Part shown: piece by piece, positions 32,871 to 44,437 of the stretch | How positions within the stretch are numbered: position 1 is the stretch's first letter | Layout of the letters: every line of letters starts with the position of its first letter | From: Liolophura sinensis | Taxonomy: Eukaryota > Mollusca > Polyplacophora > Chitonida > Chitonidae | NCBI RefSeq assembly: GCF_032854445.1 | Contig: NC_088306.1 | Span: forward strand, 12,085,386-12,149,385 | DNA: 64,000 nt | Reading direction: 5' to 3' | Notes under the pieces: generated by a model | Seen by the model: only the letters and a program-made list of their open reading frames with translations | Databases searched by the model: none | Told to the model about the DNA's origin: nothing | Translations under genes and position numbers: made by a program

Positions 32871-35634
32871 GTCCTGTGAGCAATTCTTAATGTTGTTGGG
32901 TTGGGACTATAATCCTTCACGTGGAAAGGAACTCTTAGTTACATGTGTGTGATTTATGCTATACTAGTATTCTGTGTGAAGTTTCTAGGTTTTTCCCTGT
33001 TACAGCTGAGCAAGGACACCAGAAAAGGATTATTATTCCTTCTTTGTTTAATACAATAAATTACTTTCATGTCATGTGGTTTTGGTTAGCTCCAGAGATA
33101 TTATACTTAATGATATTTTGGTTAAAACAAAATACTTAACCATTTCTTAAAAGAAGCCAAAAGAAGTTCCAAAAATGGAGTGTAAATGCTGTAGTCTACA
33201 TGTAGGTGTTCCTTGTTAACCTACTTCTTTCTGTCATTGTTGCAACCGTCCAATTTAAACTGTTACGATTAAGGGAGAGAATCATGTGCCAGTGTTTTGA
33301 TAATGTTTAAGCAACTGTTTTCCCACTTAAAAGTTCAGTTATTAATCTTCAACACTTTTGAAACAAATGAATTTTGTTTTATACTTGTCAGTGGTCGTTG
33401 CTTAACCAGAGCTATCAGGTTTTGTTTTAGCTTATCACATTTGTTTTTTATTAACAGGTATTTTAGAAAAGTTTTGTACAACTTTTTTCGTCAAACAATG
33501 GTATTTTTAACGCGACAATTTTTAAATAGAAAATGTGAGAAAAGCTGGAAACAAACTCGTTTGTGATCAAACTGGAAGTGTATTACATGTTACGTCTAGA
33601 AAAAACCTAGTCTCGTGCACAGATCATTTGGACTTATCAAGGCTGTTATTGATTGTCCATCAAATCGCAATTAGAAAGTCACAACGAAATTATTTACATA
33701 ATAAAGATTTTAAGAGAATATTCATGATTTCACGGATCAGCATTTTTATGTTAGTGAACGCTAGACAGCGTTATTTATGACAAATAAAAGTTATGAAAAA
33801 TACATATAGAGCTGTTGCATGACCTACTTCTGGAAGCCATATTGGAGGACTGTACCTATAGCAGCCCATGTTAGCAGGGCTACTTGGCTATTGTTCTGCC
33901 AAGGTGATGACGTCACGTTGCAACCCCTCTTTTCATGGAATGACATCAGTACTACGTCATACTTGTTTATGATGTTACTGTGGTCAGACGAATTTTACAA
34001 GTTTTTGTAAGATTAGATGAAGTGGTACGCTATTCTCCTTACTTTGCCCCCTAAACAAATTGCTTTGACCTTTCAAATACCAAAAAAAAAAAAAAAAAAA
34101 AAGGGAAAAGAAAAACAATACAGGGGTATACATGTTGGTAAATCTTGTGAAAGTTAGCGCAGTTTTTTTTTTTTAGGATAGAAACATTCATACTCATTGT
34201 AATTGACATGTAAGCTTTGTTTATTTATATGTTCTTTTGGTTTTCTTTTCTTTATTTTCCATTCATCACGGTCTCAAACCATAATGCCATTTCTTTGCTT
34301 CAAGTTCTCATAGAATAGACCTCTATTCTACCTCCGTGTTTCAAATCCTTCATTCGTTTTTTTAATAAATCATGTATGTAATTCTTAAGGATGGGTTTTC
34401 TTATTTTATTTCTTGATCTGAAGGCAAATGTAATCATGTCCGATGAAACCGTTCACAGGCTGTGAAAACATGACTGATGCGCAAGGTGCTACGCATGCGC
34501 ATTTCAATGCACGAGGAAGACCAAGAACACCATCTTCAACAAGAAGAACGTGAAAGATTGCGTTAAGGTTCGCGATATTCCTACTAACATGACTAAACCG
34601 ATTCTATTAAATAGAATCGGCTCCTTGTGTGCTGTTTTACCTGTAGTAGCGGCTTGTTTGTATCGGTTTGTACACATCTGAAGAGAATTGTGAAACTTGC
34701 CAGGGGGTGTGAAGCCTAAATGGCAGTAAGTTGTTTGCAGGCAATTTTGCGTGTAAAGATGGCATTTGGAAAAGTGTTTGACATTCATTTTTTGAGAAAG
34801 ACATTCTTACATTTAAGTCTCAATCGAAAAGTTATTCCAGATGTAGGACAGTTCATTTTTGAAAGAAAAAGAAAACAAACCAAAAACACGTCGTAGAAAC
34901 CTGTTTCTTTCAAGGTATTCCCTACAATTACATAAAACCAGGCTAGCTGCTGAAAGGTTGCAGAAGGTATAGCGCCCACAGCTAAAAAAAGTCTATACGC
35001 TTTACGCTATCCCATGCGACAGACTGGCTGCACTCCGTGTTATTTTTATCAAAATTCCCAAATTGCCTTCGCACAATGCACTTAATAATATCATTTTTTG
35101 TGCTTTTAGCCAGTAAACATCAAAGCAAACAGTACAGTGACCCAGACCAACATAACCAAAGTGAAACGCAAAAAGTATGCGATGAGATTATAGAACAAAG
35201 TGTTGTGAGATTTATTTCAACAAAAAGCTTACTTCAATTTTCCCACGCAAAATTCAGTGTTTACAGTCAGATGTCTGACTATACTTACGCACATTTATCC
35301 GTCTGTTGTTGACAAACAAAAACAGCCCCGTTTGTCTTCTACAAACAAGTTGTTTATTATGTGCAGAGTGGAATCACCGGTACAGGCGTCCTCCAAGTGT
35401 CGCCGGTGACGCGTTCACTCTGGCTTTGGCACGATTGAGACGCGACTGACAGAAGCACAATGACCTTGCTGTAGACGGCTACAACTTTACAGCCCCTTCT
35501 AAACATGTATATGTCTTGTTCATTCATCTCTCATCGAACTACCCGCCTTCGGTTTGGAGCGAAAACACTCGGAAAAAAAGGATGATGTGTGGCCTAAATG
35601 TGTCCAAGCTAACCTTGTGAATCGTTGACACTGA
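32871..35634. other. Gene-free stretch
   Basis: AT-rich, with short A runs (34081-34102), a CRE-like TGACGTCA near 33908 and a 10-bp-stem hairpin at 34598-34620. No coding region, RNA or mobile element was recognised. Confidence 0.5.
34598..34620. other. Perfect hairpin
   Basis: CCGATTCTAT and ATAGAATCGG form a perfect 10-bp stem around the loop TAA. No T tract follows and no gene end is near. Confidence 0.75.
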
Positions 35635-35644
35635 CGGTCTTTAT

Positions 35645-35801
35645 TACTTATTTATTTATTTATTTCATTAGTGTTTTACGCCGTACTCAAGAATATTTCT
35701 CTTATTCGACGGCGGCCAGCAATATGGTGGGAGGAAACTGGGCAGAGCCCGGGGGAAATCCACGACCATCCGCAGGTTGCTGACAGACCTTCCCACTTAA
35801 G
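35645..35801 (-). mobile_element. Headless SINE with target-site duplication
   Basis: The minus strand starts near TTAAGTGGGAAGGTCTGTCA and ends in (AAAT)n. CGGTCTTTAT flanks it (35635-35644 and 35802-35811). The start is within a few bases of that of the copy at 13795-13943. Confidence 0.85.
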
Positions 35802-35964
35802 CGGTCTTTATCACAATAAATCCTTTGAATTAAAGTAAATACTTGTACATATCTAACAGAAAAAAGCGGGGAAAAACTGTCTGCTTTAGTTGATTTAAGC
35901 CATTTACAAAACGAACAGCTTTCCAATCTTTCGATTGACAAATTAGTGTGTAATGCCGCGAGCT

Positions 35965-36112
35965 TAGAGTTTTTCACTTATTCGACGCAGGGTAAGTTTA
36001 TGGATGCAAGAAACATGGCTGCCCGGGGTTGACCTCTCTAGCAGGTACATGACAAACCTCTTATCCTACAGATGGTGGTGAAACGACAAGAACCTGATTC
36101 GAACTCGCGACT
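35965..36112 (-). mobile_element. tRNA-like retroposon of another family
   Basis: The minus strand reads GCGAGTTCGAATCAGG (a good B box) and later GCGTCGAATAAGTGAAAAAC, like a short version of the SINE tail. The middle is unrelated to the main family. Confidence 0.45.
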
Positions 36113-36132
36113 TTATCTTTGGTCAAAAGTCT

Positions 36133-36328
36133 GGGCCCGGTTGTTCAAGACTGTTTCAAGACTTAAAACCATGTCGCCAAGGTAACTGCGTACCAGTATA
36201 CTAAATTTGAACTTAATCTGCTGCTGTTACTCTTTCACTGCATTGACTGCTGAATTTTGCTAAAATCTTACATATAAAGTATGATTTAATACCAGTATTC
36301 GTTAATACACTTTCGAACAACTGGGCCC
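36133..36328. mobile_element. MITE with GGGCCC terminal inverted repeats
   Basis: The left end GGGCCCGGTTGTTCAAGA and the reverse complement of the right end GGGCCCAGTTGTTCGAAAG form imperfect inverted repeats of about 18 bp around 196 bp with no coding capacity. The first bases resemble those of the element at 23242-23430, which suggests a shared transposase type. Confidence 0.7.
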
Positions 36329-37467
36329 TGATGACCGCAGCGATCTCTCGCTTTAACGACCAGAACAGACAAGGCCCCGTCTAGTGTATGAACCATACAT
36401 TTAGTTTTACACCACGGCCAGGTTACTAAGATTTACGTTCAAGAAACTTTGAGCGATTTGGGCACGAAAAAGTAAGAACTATTTGTTTTCTTTGATATAT
36501 TATGTTTTACGGGTGGAGGAAAGTTGGTATACGACCGTCCTTTGGCAAGGCACTGGTGAGCTTTTCCACGTGCATATAACGTACAGACGTGCACACCGAA
36601 CAGGTGGAATACAAAAGTTACACAACACAAACGGCCACACGGGCGTCGTCGACTACATGCACGTGTTGTTACCACGGCTCCACTATTTAACAGGGAGAGC
36701 AGGGGAATCTTTATTCCCTAATTTTTCGAAAATTTGGGAAAGATTTTTGTAGTGTTGAAAATATAATAATACATTTGTTTACCAGCCCTTTGGAAAAGAT
36801 ATGAGAATGTTGTTAATTAGGTGGTCTAAACATGTGAGAAAAAAGAAACTCACTATTCCTGCTAGAATTACACATATATACTTTGAATAAAATGAGCACA
36901 TCAGGTGCCCCAAATTGTAGAAGAAATAGTGTAATAAGATGTTGGGATTTGTTGTACGTATTAAAAATAAAATACGTGAACATCATACAAATCTAACCCC
37001 CCTCCTCCTCACCCCCAAATATCTCAGACTGACATAAATTATATTAGTTATCCTATCGCATCTTTATTAATGTACAGAAAAAAAATATCTGTTATGTACC
37101 CGTTCACCTGTAGTAAAATATGCAAGGAATAGATTCTTACGCGTGGGCGTAAACTCGATTTTCAACTAGATCATACTGAACAAGGATGTGGACAAGACTG
37201 GTTTATAGCTGGACAATTAAGTAAGTTAATATAATTACATTGGGGGAAAAAGGACACCAATCGCAAAGGGAGAAAATTGGGTTAATACATTAATATATAC
37301 GACTGTTATGCATGCAAAATAGATTCTGACGTGTTTTGTACAAAGTTAGCTGTAATTGTTTACTGGTTAATGTTATTTGGTGTACACATTTATGGTCTTG
37401 GGTAGGCGCTTGAAGTTTTACACTGTGGTGGAAATTATTCTTTCAATTCTTATTTATTCATACACTA
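36329..37467. other. Gene-free stretch
   Basis: AT-rich, nothing recognised. Confidence 0.5.
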
Positions 37468-37477
37468 TATTGTTGCT

Positions 37478-37733
37478 GGGGGCCTCCGTGGCTCAGCGCT
37501 AGCGCGGCGTAATGACCCAGGAGCCTCTCACCAATGCGGTCGCTGTGAGTTCAAGTCCAGCTCATGCTGGCTTCCTCTCCGGCCGTACGTGGGAAGGTCT
37601 GCCAGCAACCTGCGGATGGTCGTGGGGTTCCCCGGGCTCTGCCCGGTTTCCACCCACCATAATGCTGGCCGTCGTCGTATAAGTGAAATATTCTTGAGTA
37701 TGGCGTAAAACACCAATCAGATAAATAAATAAG
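37478..37733 (+). mobile_element. Full-length tRNA-type SINE with head deletion
   Basis: GGCCTCCGTGGCTCAGCGCT lacks the TCGGTTAGCG stretch of the other copies. The 10-bp TATTGTTGCT flanks it (37468-37477 and 37734-37743). Confidence 0.9.
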
Positions 37734-37743
37734 TATTGTTGCT

Positions 37744-38185
37744 TACATCGTACTCAAGGATATTTCATTTGTACAACGGCAGTGAGTATTGTTGAGTTAA
37801 GTGTCACTGAGCCCATTGGCTCTCGACCAATGAGGTCACAGGCTCGATCCCAGTTCTCGCTTATTTCGTTTGCGGATGTAGGGGGAGAGACATGTTGTGT
37901 ATCGAATGAAAGGTCATGGTTTTTCTCTGGTTTCTTCTATCCACAACGTTCCCGGGACTACCAAGACACGATCATCGGAGCGTCACAGCTGGAGCTCTAG
38001 AATGATTGAGTCGTGCGTAGCAGTATTTTAGCCATATCGTGGCGAGAAAACCCTAAATCCATGGAGGTAACGGTTGAAGTCTTCTGTGGCAAGGCATTAA
38101 GCCTCAGCCAAATAAATAACGAGAATAAATCACAGGACGGCAACTGTTCTGTGCTTGTGTACATGCGCTTATTGGTCCAAAACTG
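37744..38185. other. Gene-free stretch
   Basis: A diverged TACTCAAGGATATTTCATTT near 37750 resembles a reverse-oriented SINE tail. AGGCTCGATCCCAG near 37842 is B-box-like. Nothing else was recognised. Confidence 0.4.
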
Positions 38186-38870
38186 GATGGGCAAAGTTTG
38201 TCACAATCACATTTGACTGTTCCATGATTGTGTACTTCTCGGTCCAAAACTGCATGGGTAAAACTCGTCACATTCGGCTGTGACGGCCCGACGATGGTAT
38301 ACCTCTCGGTCCACAAGTGGTGAAATATTGTCACATTCAGCCGTGACGCTCCGACGATGTTGTTCTTCTCGGTCCACAAGTGGGTAAAGTTTGTCACATT
38401 CAGCCTTGACGCTCGAACGATGGTGTACTTCTCGGTCCACAAGTGGGTAAAGTTTGTCACATTCAGTCGTGACGCTCCAACGAAGGTGTACTTCTCGGTC
38501 CACATGTGGGTAAAGTTTGTCACATTCAGTCGTGACGCTCCAACGGTGGTGTACTACTCGGTCCACAACTGGTTAAAGTTTGTCACATTTAGCCGTGACG
38601 TTCGGACGATGTTGTACTTCTCGGTCCACAAGTGGGTAAAGTTTGTCACATTCAGCTGTGACGCTCCAACGATGGTGTACTACTCGGTCCACAACTGGTT
38701 AAAGTTTGTCACATTCTGTCGTGACGTTCCGACGATGGTGTACTACTCGGTCCACAACTGGTTAAAGTTTGTCACATTTAGCCCTGACGCTCCGATGATA
38801 CTTCTCGGTCCAAAACTGGATGGGTAAAACATGTCACATTCAGCTGTGACGGCCCGACGATGGTGTACCT
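38186..38870. repeat. 63-bp minisatellite, about 11 copies
   Basis: The period is exactly 63 (GGTCC at 38371 and 38434). The unit contains CTCGGTCCACAAGTGGGTAA, AGTTTGTCACATTCAG and CGTGACGCTCCGACGATGGT. As 63 is 21 codons, both strands carry 21-residue repeats in open frames: a plus frame of 156 codons and minus frames of 139 and 119. Confidence 0.95.
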
Positions 38871-41752
38871 CTGGGATTTTACATCACTAGATTACTACAA
38901 AGGACATTTGACCTCGTTATAAATACAAGTCAATCTGTATGTCTACAGTAATGCCTTGAAAACATGTCCGCAATTGTATTTAAAAAAACCCCACAGAAAA
39001 CAAAACAATACACCCCCTTTTTTTTTAATTCGACTTATAAATAAGACGAATTTTTGGAGGTAAACAATGATGAATATTATTGCTTAACGTTTTTTTTTTG
39101 GGCATTTGGTACATCGTCTCATAAGCACGTCTGTGGAACATATCCACAAATTCGGTTCACTGATAAATAAACACCTAGCCTCTATGTGTTCGCGTATGAT
39201 GTATACTTTTATCTGAAACAATATGAATTAATTATAACTGTGTTTAATTTGTGACATGTTAAAATTAAACGTCGAGTGCTATATAATAAAGCACAAACAC
39301 GTCATGTTTGATTCAGTGAGAGTTTGGGCCTAATTAGCAGTATTATAACAGGCTTAAATGTACAAAATACTTGTTTATAATGTTGTAATTGTCGCTAATT
39401 AACATCACAGCAGGCGTGGGAGGCGTCAGTTGTGCTATATAGTCAGAGAATGCGATGTTTTCTGTCAGACTATACGACAGGTGCTAATAAACTCTAACAG
39501 TTCACTGTGTCGCGAAACTGTTTGACATCCTTACTGACGCATACGCCTGGTAATTACGAAAAAATCATCTTTTCGCCTGATTGCATATACTATTATACTC
39601 TCACAAATTAGTTTATTGATATAAATATATGCGGTCCTATACACACGCATTCATCAAAACATAAAGTAATTTGCATCCTGTCGCGTGTTTAGTGCACATT
39701 GTTAGAACCGCTAAAAGCGCTGATCTTAAGAAATTAAATAAATGAAATTCTTTTAATGTTCGTCAGAATAAAGAAGACAAACTCGCGTGACAACAAAAAT
39801 TAAATTGTTCTTTCAGGCACAAATAACAAATCTTCTCTTGTTAACGTCAAAATATATATTCAAAAATGAGGCTATTAAAAAACAAAACAAAAAGAGCTTT
39901 GGTGGTTTAATTTACAGCTATAGTTTCTGCACCCAGTATATATATGATATGGCTGATTTTCCTCTACATACTTGTAGGGTAACACTGTTGGCCAATGAGA
40001 CTTCCACTAAAATTAACAATCTAGAATTAACAACATTATTCTTAATATGTAAGTTATTTGTATGTATACACATGTATAAGTAGAAGTTCTGAGCGTTTTG
40101 TGTTCCTTAGCCAGTGATGAAGGTAGATATGTACAGAGTACCTGTGTATCTGTTGTCTAACATGCAACATGGCGTGTCGCAAAATACCAGTTCCCTAAAT
40201 ACGTATAAAATACAAGGTCCCTAAATACCTATAAAATATCAACTTATGTCTGATCAAACAAAGTAGATAAACCAATTTAGGGGCGAATCTGTTTCAGTTA
40301 ACTAGAAGCACGTTAATTGCTTTGCATATAATTATATGCCGTTACTGTCATCCACAAATTACAATCGTACAGGAGGCATGGAATTATAACGAATGCTATC
40401 TAAATATCAAGGCTGTACACGAATGCTGTTTGACGTGTAGCCATGCTAACTCATGGCAAACGGACTTCTCAATGGCCTAGTGATATATAGAGTTTTATTC
40501 AACCATATCACCGGTCTTTAGAGCAGAGAGATCGTGATTCGAGCCGCTGACTGATTGTTCGGCTGTGGCTTGGTACCAGGAACTCTTGCCGTGTAATATG
40601 CGAGTTGCAATGGTTCTTCTGGGTCTTCCTCGCGGTTTCCTCATGCTCGGGTCCATCCCTAGGTTTCCTCATACATGGGTCTATCCCCCGGTTTCCTCCA
40701 TGGTCTATCAAGATATTTTCTCTGGTGTCTATCATCGAAGTTTCCCGCGATATATATCATCGTGTTTACTGTGGTTCCATCCTCTGGAGGTCTCTTTCGT
40801 GTTTCCTCCACGGTCTACCACTGAGGTTTCCTCAAGGGTCTGTCACTGAAGTTTGTTCCGGGATCTGTCATCCATGGTATCCTCTGTGGTCTGTCATCAC
40901 AGTATCCTTCAGGGTATGTCTTTCCGGTGTTATCCGGGGTTATCATCGTCGGTTTCCCTTTTGTGACCTACAATCGGTGGTTTCCCCCGTGATTCCTTAC
41001 TCACGACAGAACATAAGTCAAGTTTTCTTTAATACAGACCTGCCGTGTAATCTAAAAAGCAAACTACGGGACAATGATCCTGATACAGTTTTAAGCCATT
41101 CTTAATACAATTTTAAACCATTGTGAGAGCAATTGTGTTTCTTTATTTCCTGACATTTTTGCAAAAGATCAGATTAAAGGGGGAAGGGCCTCGTAAGTAA
41201 AGTGGCTAGACCAGACCACGCAACGTTACATTTTTAGTTGATCTTTAGTCTTAAATAATGTATCGGCACGCCATTTCGAGGTCAACTGTGTTATATGGTC
41301 AGTGAATTAAATCGTAAAAATATCTGTTTTCGTATCACAATTTGGTAATTATACAATTTTAGTTACACACGCTTGTCAGTGCTGTGATATGTCTCTAACT
41401 GTTCACGTACCACGATACTGAAATCTGAAGCGAGTGATGACAATATATAGCGTGTACGGGATTCGAACCTTTGATTGCAGCATGTACGAATCTCGCACTC
41501 TGTATATATGTAGTACCCCGAACAGTGGCAGAGCCCTATATATATATTTGGTCATATATATGTATATCAGCATTTACTCATTTCTCTGAGGTCACATATA
41601 TCAACACCATTATGGTGTAGATGATTATACACCTATGGTAGTATGAAGCTTACTCTTAGCTCTCGTGCACTTACTGTTTTCCGTTACCTGTGTCATATAC
41701 ACAACGAATAGTACATATATATATATATATATATACTATCCCTAAAGCATGC
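38871..41752. other. Gene-free stretch with a degenerate repeat
   Basis: AT-rich, no gene recognised. From about 40620 to 40990 a loose repeat of about 30 bp centred on GGTTTCCTC and GGTCTATCA is visible. GTGATTCGAGCC near 40535 and GGGATTCGAACC near 41460 are B-box-like remnants. A short (AT)n run lies at about 41716-41735. Confidence 0.5.
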
Positions 41753-41764
41753 ATCCGTCTAAAA

Positions 41765-42031
41765 GGGGCCTCCGTGGCTTAGTCGGTTAGCGCGCTAGCG
41801 CAGCGTAATGACCCAGGAGCCTCTCACCAATGCGGTCGCTCTGAGTTCAAGTCCAGCTCATGCTGGCTTCCTCTCCGGTCGTAAGTGGGAAGGTGTGCCA
41901 GCAACCTGCGGATGGTCGTGGGTTTCCCCCGGTCTCTGCCCGGTTTCCACCCACCATAATGCTGGCCGCCGTCGTATAAGTGAAATATTCTTGAGTACGG
42001 CGTAAAACACCAATCAAAAAAAAAAAAAAAA
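41765..42031 (+). mobile_element. Full-length SINE with pure A tail
   Basis: The head is GGCCTCCGTGGCTTAGTCGG and the body is complete. The end is CACCAATC followed by an A run, with no AAAT units. The 12-bp ATCCGTCTAAAA flanks it (41753-41764 and 42032-42043). Confidence 0.93.
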
Positions 42032-42043
42032 ATCCGTCTAAAA

Positions 42044-43845
42044 AATGATGCTTGAAAGAAGATTTTCTGGGTGTGATCCATCACGAGAATAAAACTGACC
42101 TTCCATTTAATCAAACACAGCACGTCTCCAACCATATTCGCATGTATGAACGTTTTCATTGATTATCAAAAACTTAATTAATCTCGTTAATTAAAGTAAC
42201 ATTATGCCTTTATTCTTGCGTTAAACTCATTAAGCTGGTTTTCTCCCTAGCAGGTATGGTTTCACTTGCCTTCAGCCTAATTTGTCGCTATTTAATCACC
42301 TGATTTGATATAGATAAAAGCAGGTACCCCTTCATACAGTATAACTTCAAGATCTCATGGACAAGAATAATATCGGATTACCATAACAATATAAACCCGC
42401 CATTATTGGATGTCAAGCCTAAACAAGCAAACTAAATCTATTTCAGTTTTAGACCTCAACTCTTTATTTCAGTTTATTTATAAATCTGTAAGGGTAGTGA
42501 CACCTCAAAATACTTTTAGTGTGTAAATGGGTTCTCGCCATAGGATTGAAAACTAAAATGCATATCAAAACAGTTAATCGGTGGAACAATATTTTATTTG
42601 ATTCTAATATTTAAATGCGTAGACTCAAAAATGATACACAAAAATGGCAAAGAGAAATTAATCGATGCGATATATCGCGTTTATAATGTACATATGATAA
42701 CTTAGTAAAGCTGGCGCGAATAAAAAACACCATTAGACTTTTAAGTTCCTACAGGAATATAAAAACAAACTGAAGCTTGGACAAAGAATCACTGATTGTT
42801 GTGAGGTGAGCAATTCGATGTTGAAAGCAACAGTAAACCAAAAACAAATATGAAGTTCTGTTTCTGATTCTATACCTTGTCTGAATCGTGTGTCAAGATG
42901 CCATAGAAGTGTATTTCTTTCAATGAAATGATTGGTACATGTACATTCTGGAGTAATGGGTTTTTTGATAATAGGCCTACAGATGTTTTGCCTCCTTGAG
43001 TATTTGCTTTGTTTAAGGATTTGTGAATACATTGATCTGTTCGAACAAAATCCGCCCTTCCTTCTAAGTTCTGAAGCCGCACACCTAACAAAACGGGCAC
43101 CTGCCGAGATAACACGTGTAGGTCTAATAAGAGACATCTGTGATGAGATCAGATTGATTTTGAGATAATAAGACAAAGTCTCAGCTTATCTCCGAGTTAA
43201 GGCACAGGTGACAGACAATGTACAATGTTATACCTGTAAACACTGATACCTGTAAAATCTGGTCTCAACTCTGCATGCCTTTCACCTTCCGACGTAATAG
43301 GCCTTTATTCTTTAGTCAGGGATAAAAAGCTAGCTTTTATGGACTGAAGGAGTTAATCCGCGGGGTTACAAAAACATCGCTCGGTGTGGAGGCCGCAAGA
43401 ATGAGCAACGTACACGACCAATTGAATGGCTAGTACCTTGTTCTTATGTTAATACAGTGCATGGTCTATAAATATATTCTACCTGGCTGCTGTGTTAAGA
43501 GAGCATATACATACATGCTTCTACAGCAGCTGATTTCTGCGTTTCCCTCGCGGCTGTTGTGCCTGCCCACGGGCTGTCCCAACACGGTGTAATATTCGCT
43601 ATAATTTACACGTTCATTGATTAGGGCCATTGGCAGTATCCAAGGACGCGGCAGGGAGGGCTATGGATTAAAATCCCACTCCCGGACAAGGTGACTCTCA
43701 GTATAAGCAGAGCGGGCAGCGAACCAAACACGGTTCCGCGTACGACGGTGCTTGAGGGTTTATGACATCCCTACTGTCAATTTTAAGGACGTGATCGCGT
43801 ATATATCTAAAACTAATCACAAAAGCTCGCATGCTCCAGTTCGGG
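42044..43845. other. Gene-free stretch upstream of FAM124
   Basis: It holds a minus-strand open frame of 147 codons at 42733-43176 with no recognisable protein. TATAAATA at about 43467 is TATA-like. The GTATCCAAGGACGCGGCAGG to ATTAAAATCCCACTCCC stretch near 43637 is weakly tRNA-like. Confidence 0.4.
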
Positions 43846-44345
43846 AGTATATAATATGACCTCGGCTTTATGCTGTTGACTGACAGTCACAACACAGCGG
43901 CCTGCTGTAGGCAAGGAACTGTGCCAAAGAATATAGCGTGTCGGGCCTTGCTCAAACAACACGCAAAAGGTGTGCGACGCTAGCTGTGGCCTTTACCTGA
44001 CACAGACGCGTGTTGGATTTGCATTATATACAGGTGTTATGGTAGATAACGGATTTTCCTTCACAACACCTATAACACTGGCCCAAATTCCACTCTTTTT
44101 TTCATGACCCCTGTTGTTGACTTTGGACAATTACCAGTACATCTCGGACAATATCTAAGAGCTTTCCACTGGAATATACTGCCAAGGGGTTGTTCAGCTT
44201 TCAGAATGAAAATGTCACCAACCTGACGAAGAGATTTCCTGCAGTTAGGTAAAGAGAGACTACATCAGCTTTGGCAGCAATCTGAGGGGTTTTACAGTGC
44301 TATTTCTATACATTTATATATACTCTCGCGATACCATAATTAAAT
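43846..44345 (+). promoter_or_regulatory. FAM124: Candidate FAM124 core promoter and 5' UTR
   Basis: TATATAA at about 43847 is followed some 35-40 bp later by GACTGACAGTCAC, which contains an initiator-like CAGTC. That would give a 5' UTR of about 460 nt before the ATG at 44346. Position and motifs only; other TATA-like words occur nearby. Confidence 0.25.
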
Positions 44346-44437
44346 ATGGAAACTTATCTCAAACGGAATTACGCCAAAAGGAACGCCTTGTCTAACACCA
44401 ACAGCAATGGGAAACTTTACCCGTTCTGGGATTACAG
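44346..44437 (+). CDS. FAM124: FAM124 exon 1
   Basis: Codes METYLKRNYAKRNALSNTNS and NGKLYPFWDY plus two bases of Arg. Donor ACAG|GTATGT. Confidence 0.85.

Noticed and set aside
38104-38827. Open frames of 119-156 codons on both strands
   Set aside because: All lie in the 63-bp minisatellite; sense and antisense are equally open, which argues against coding.
42733-43176. 147-codon minus-strand open frame
   Set aside because: No recognisable domain or composition, overlapped by equally long frames in other registers, and no splice context.
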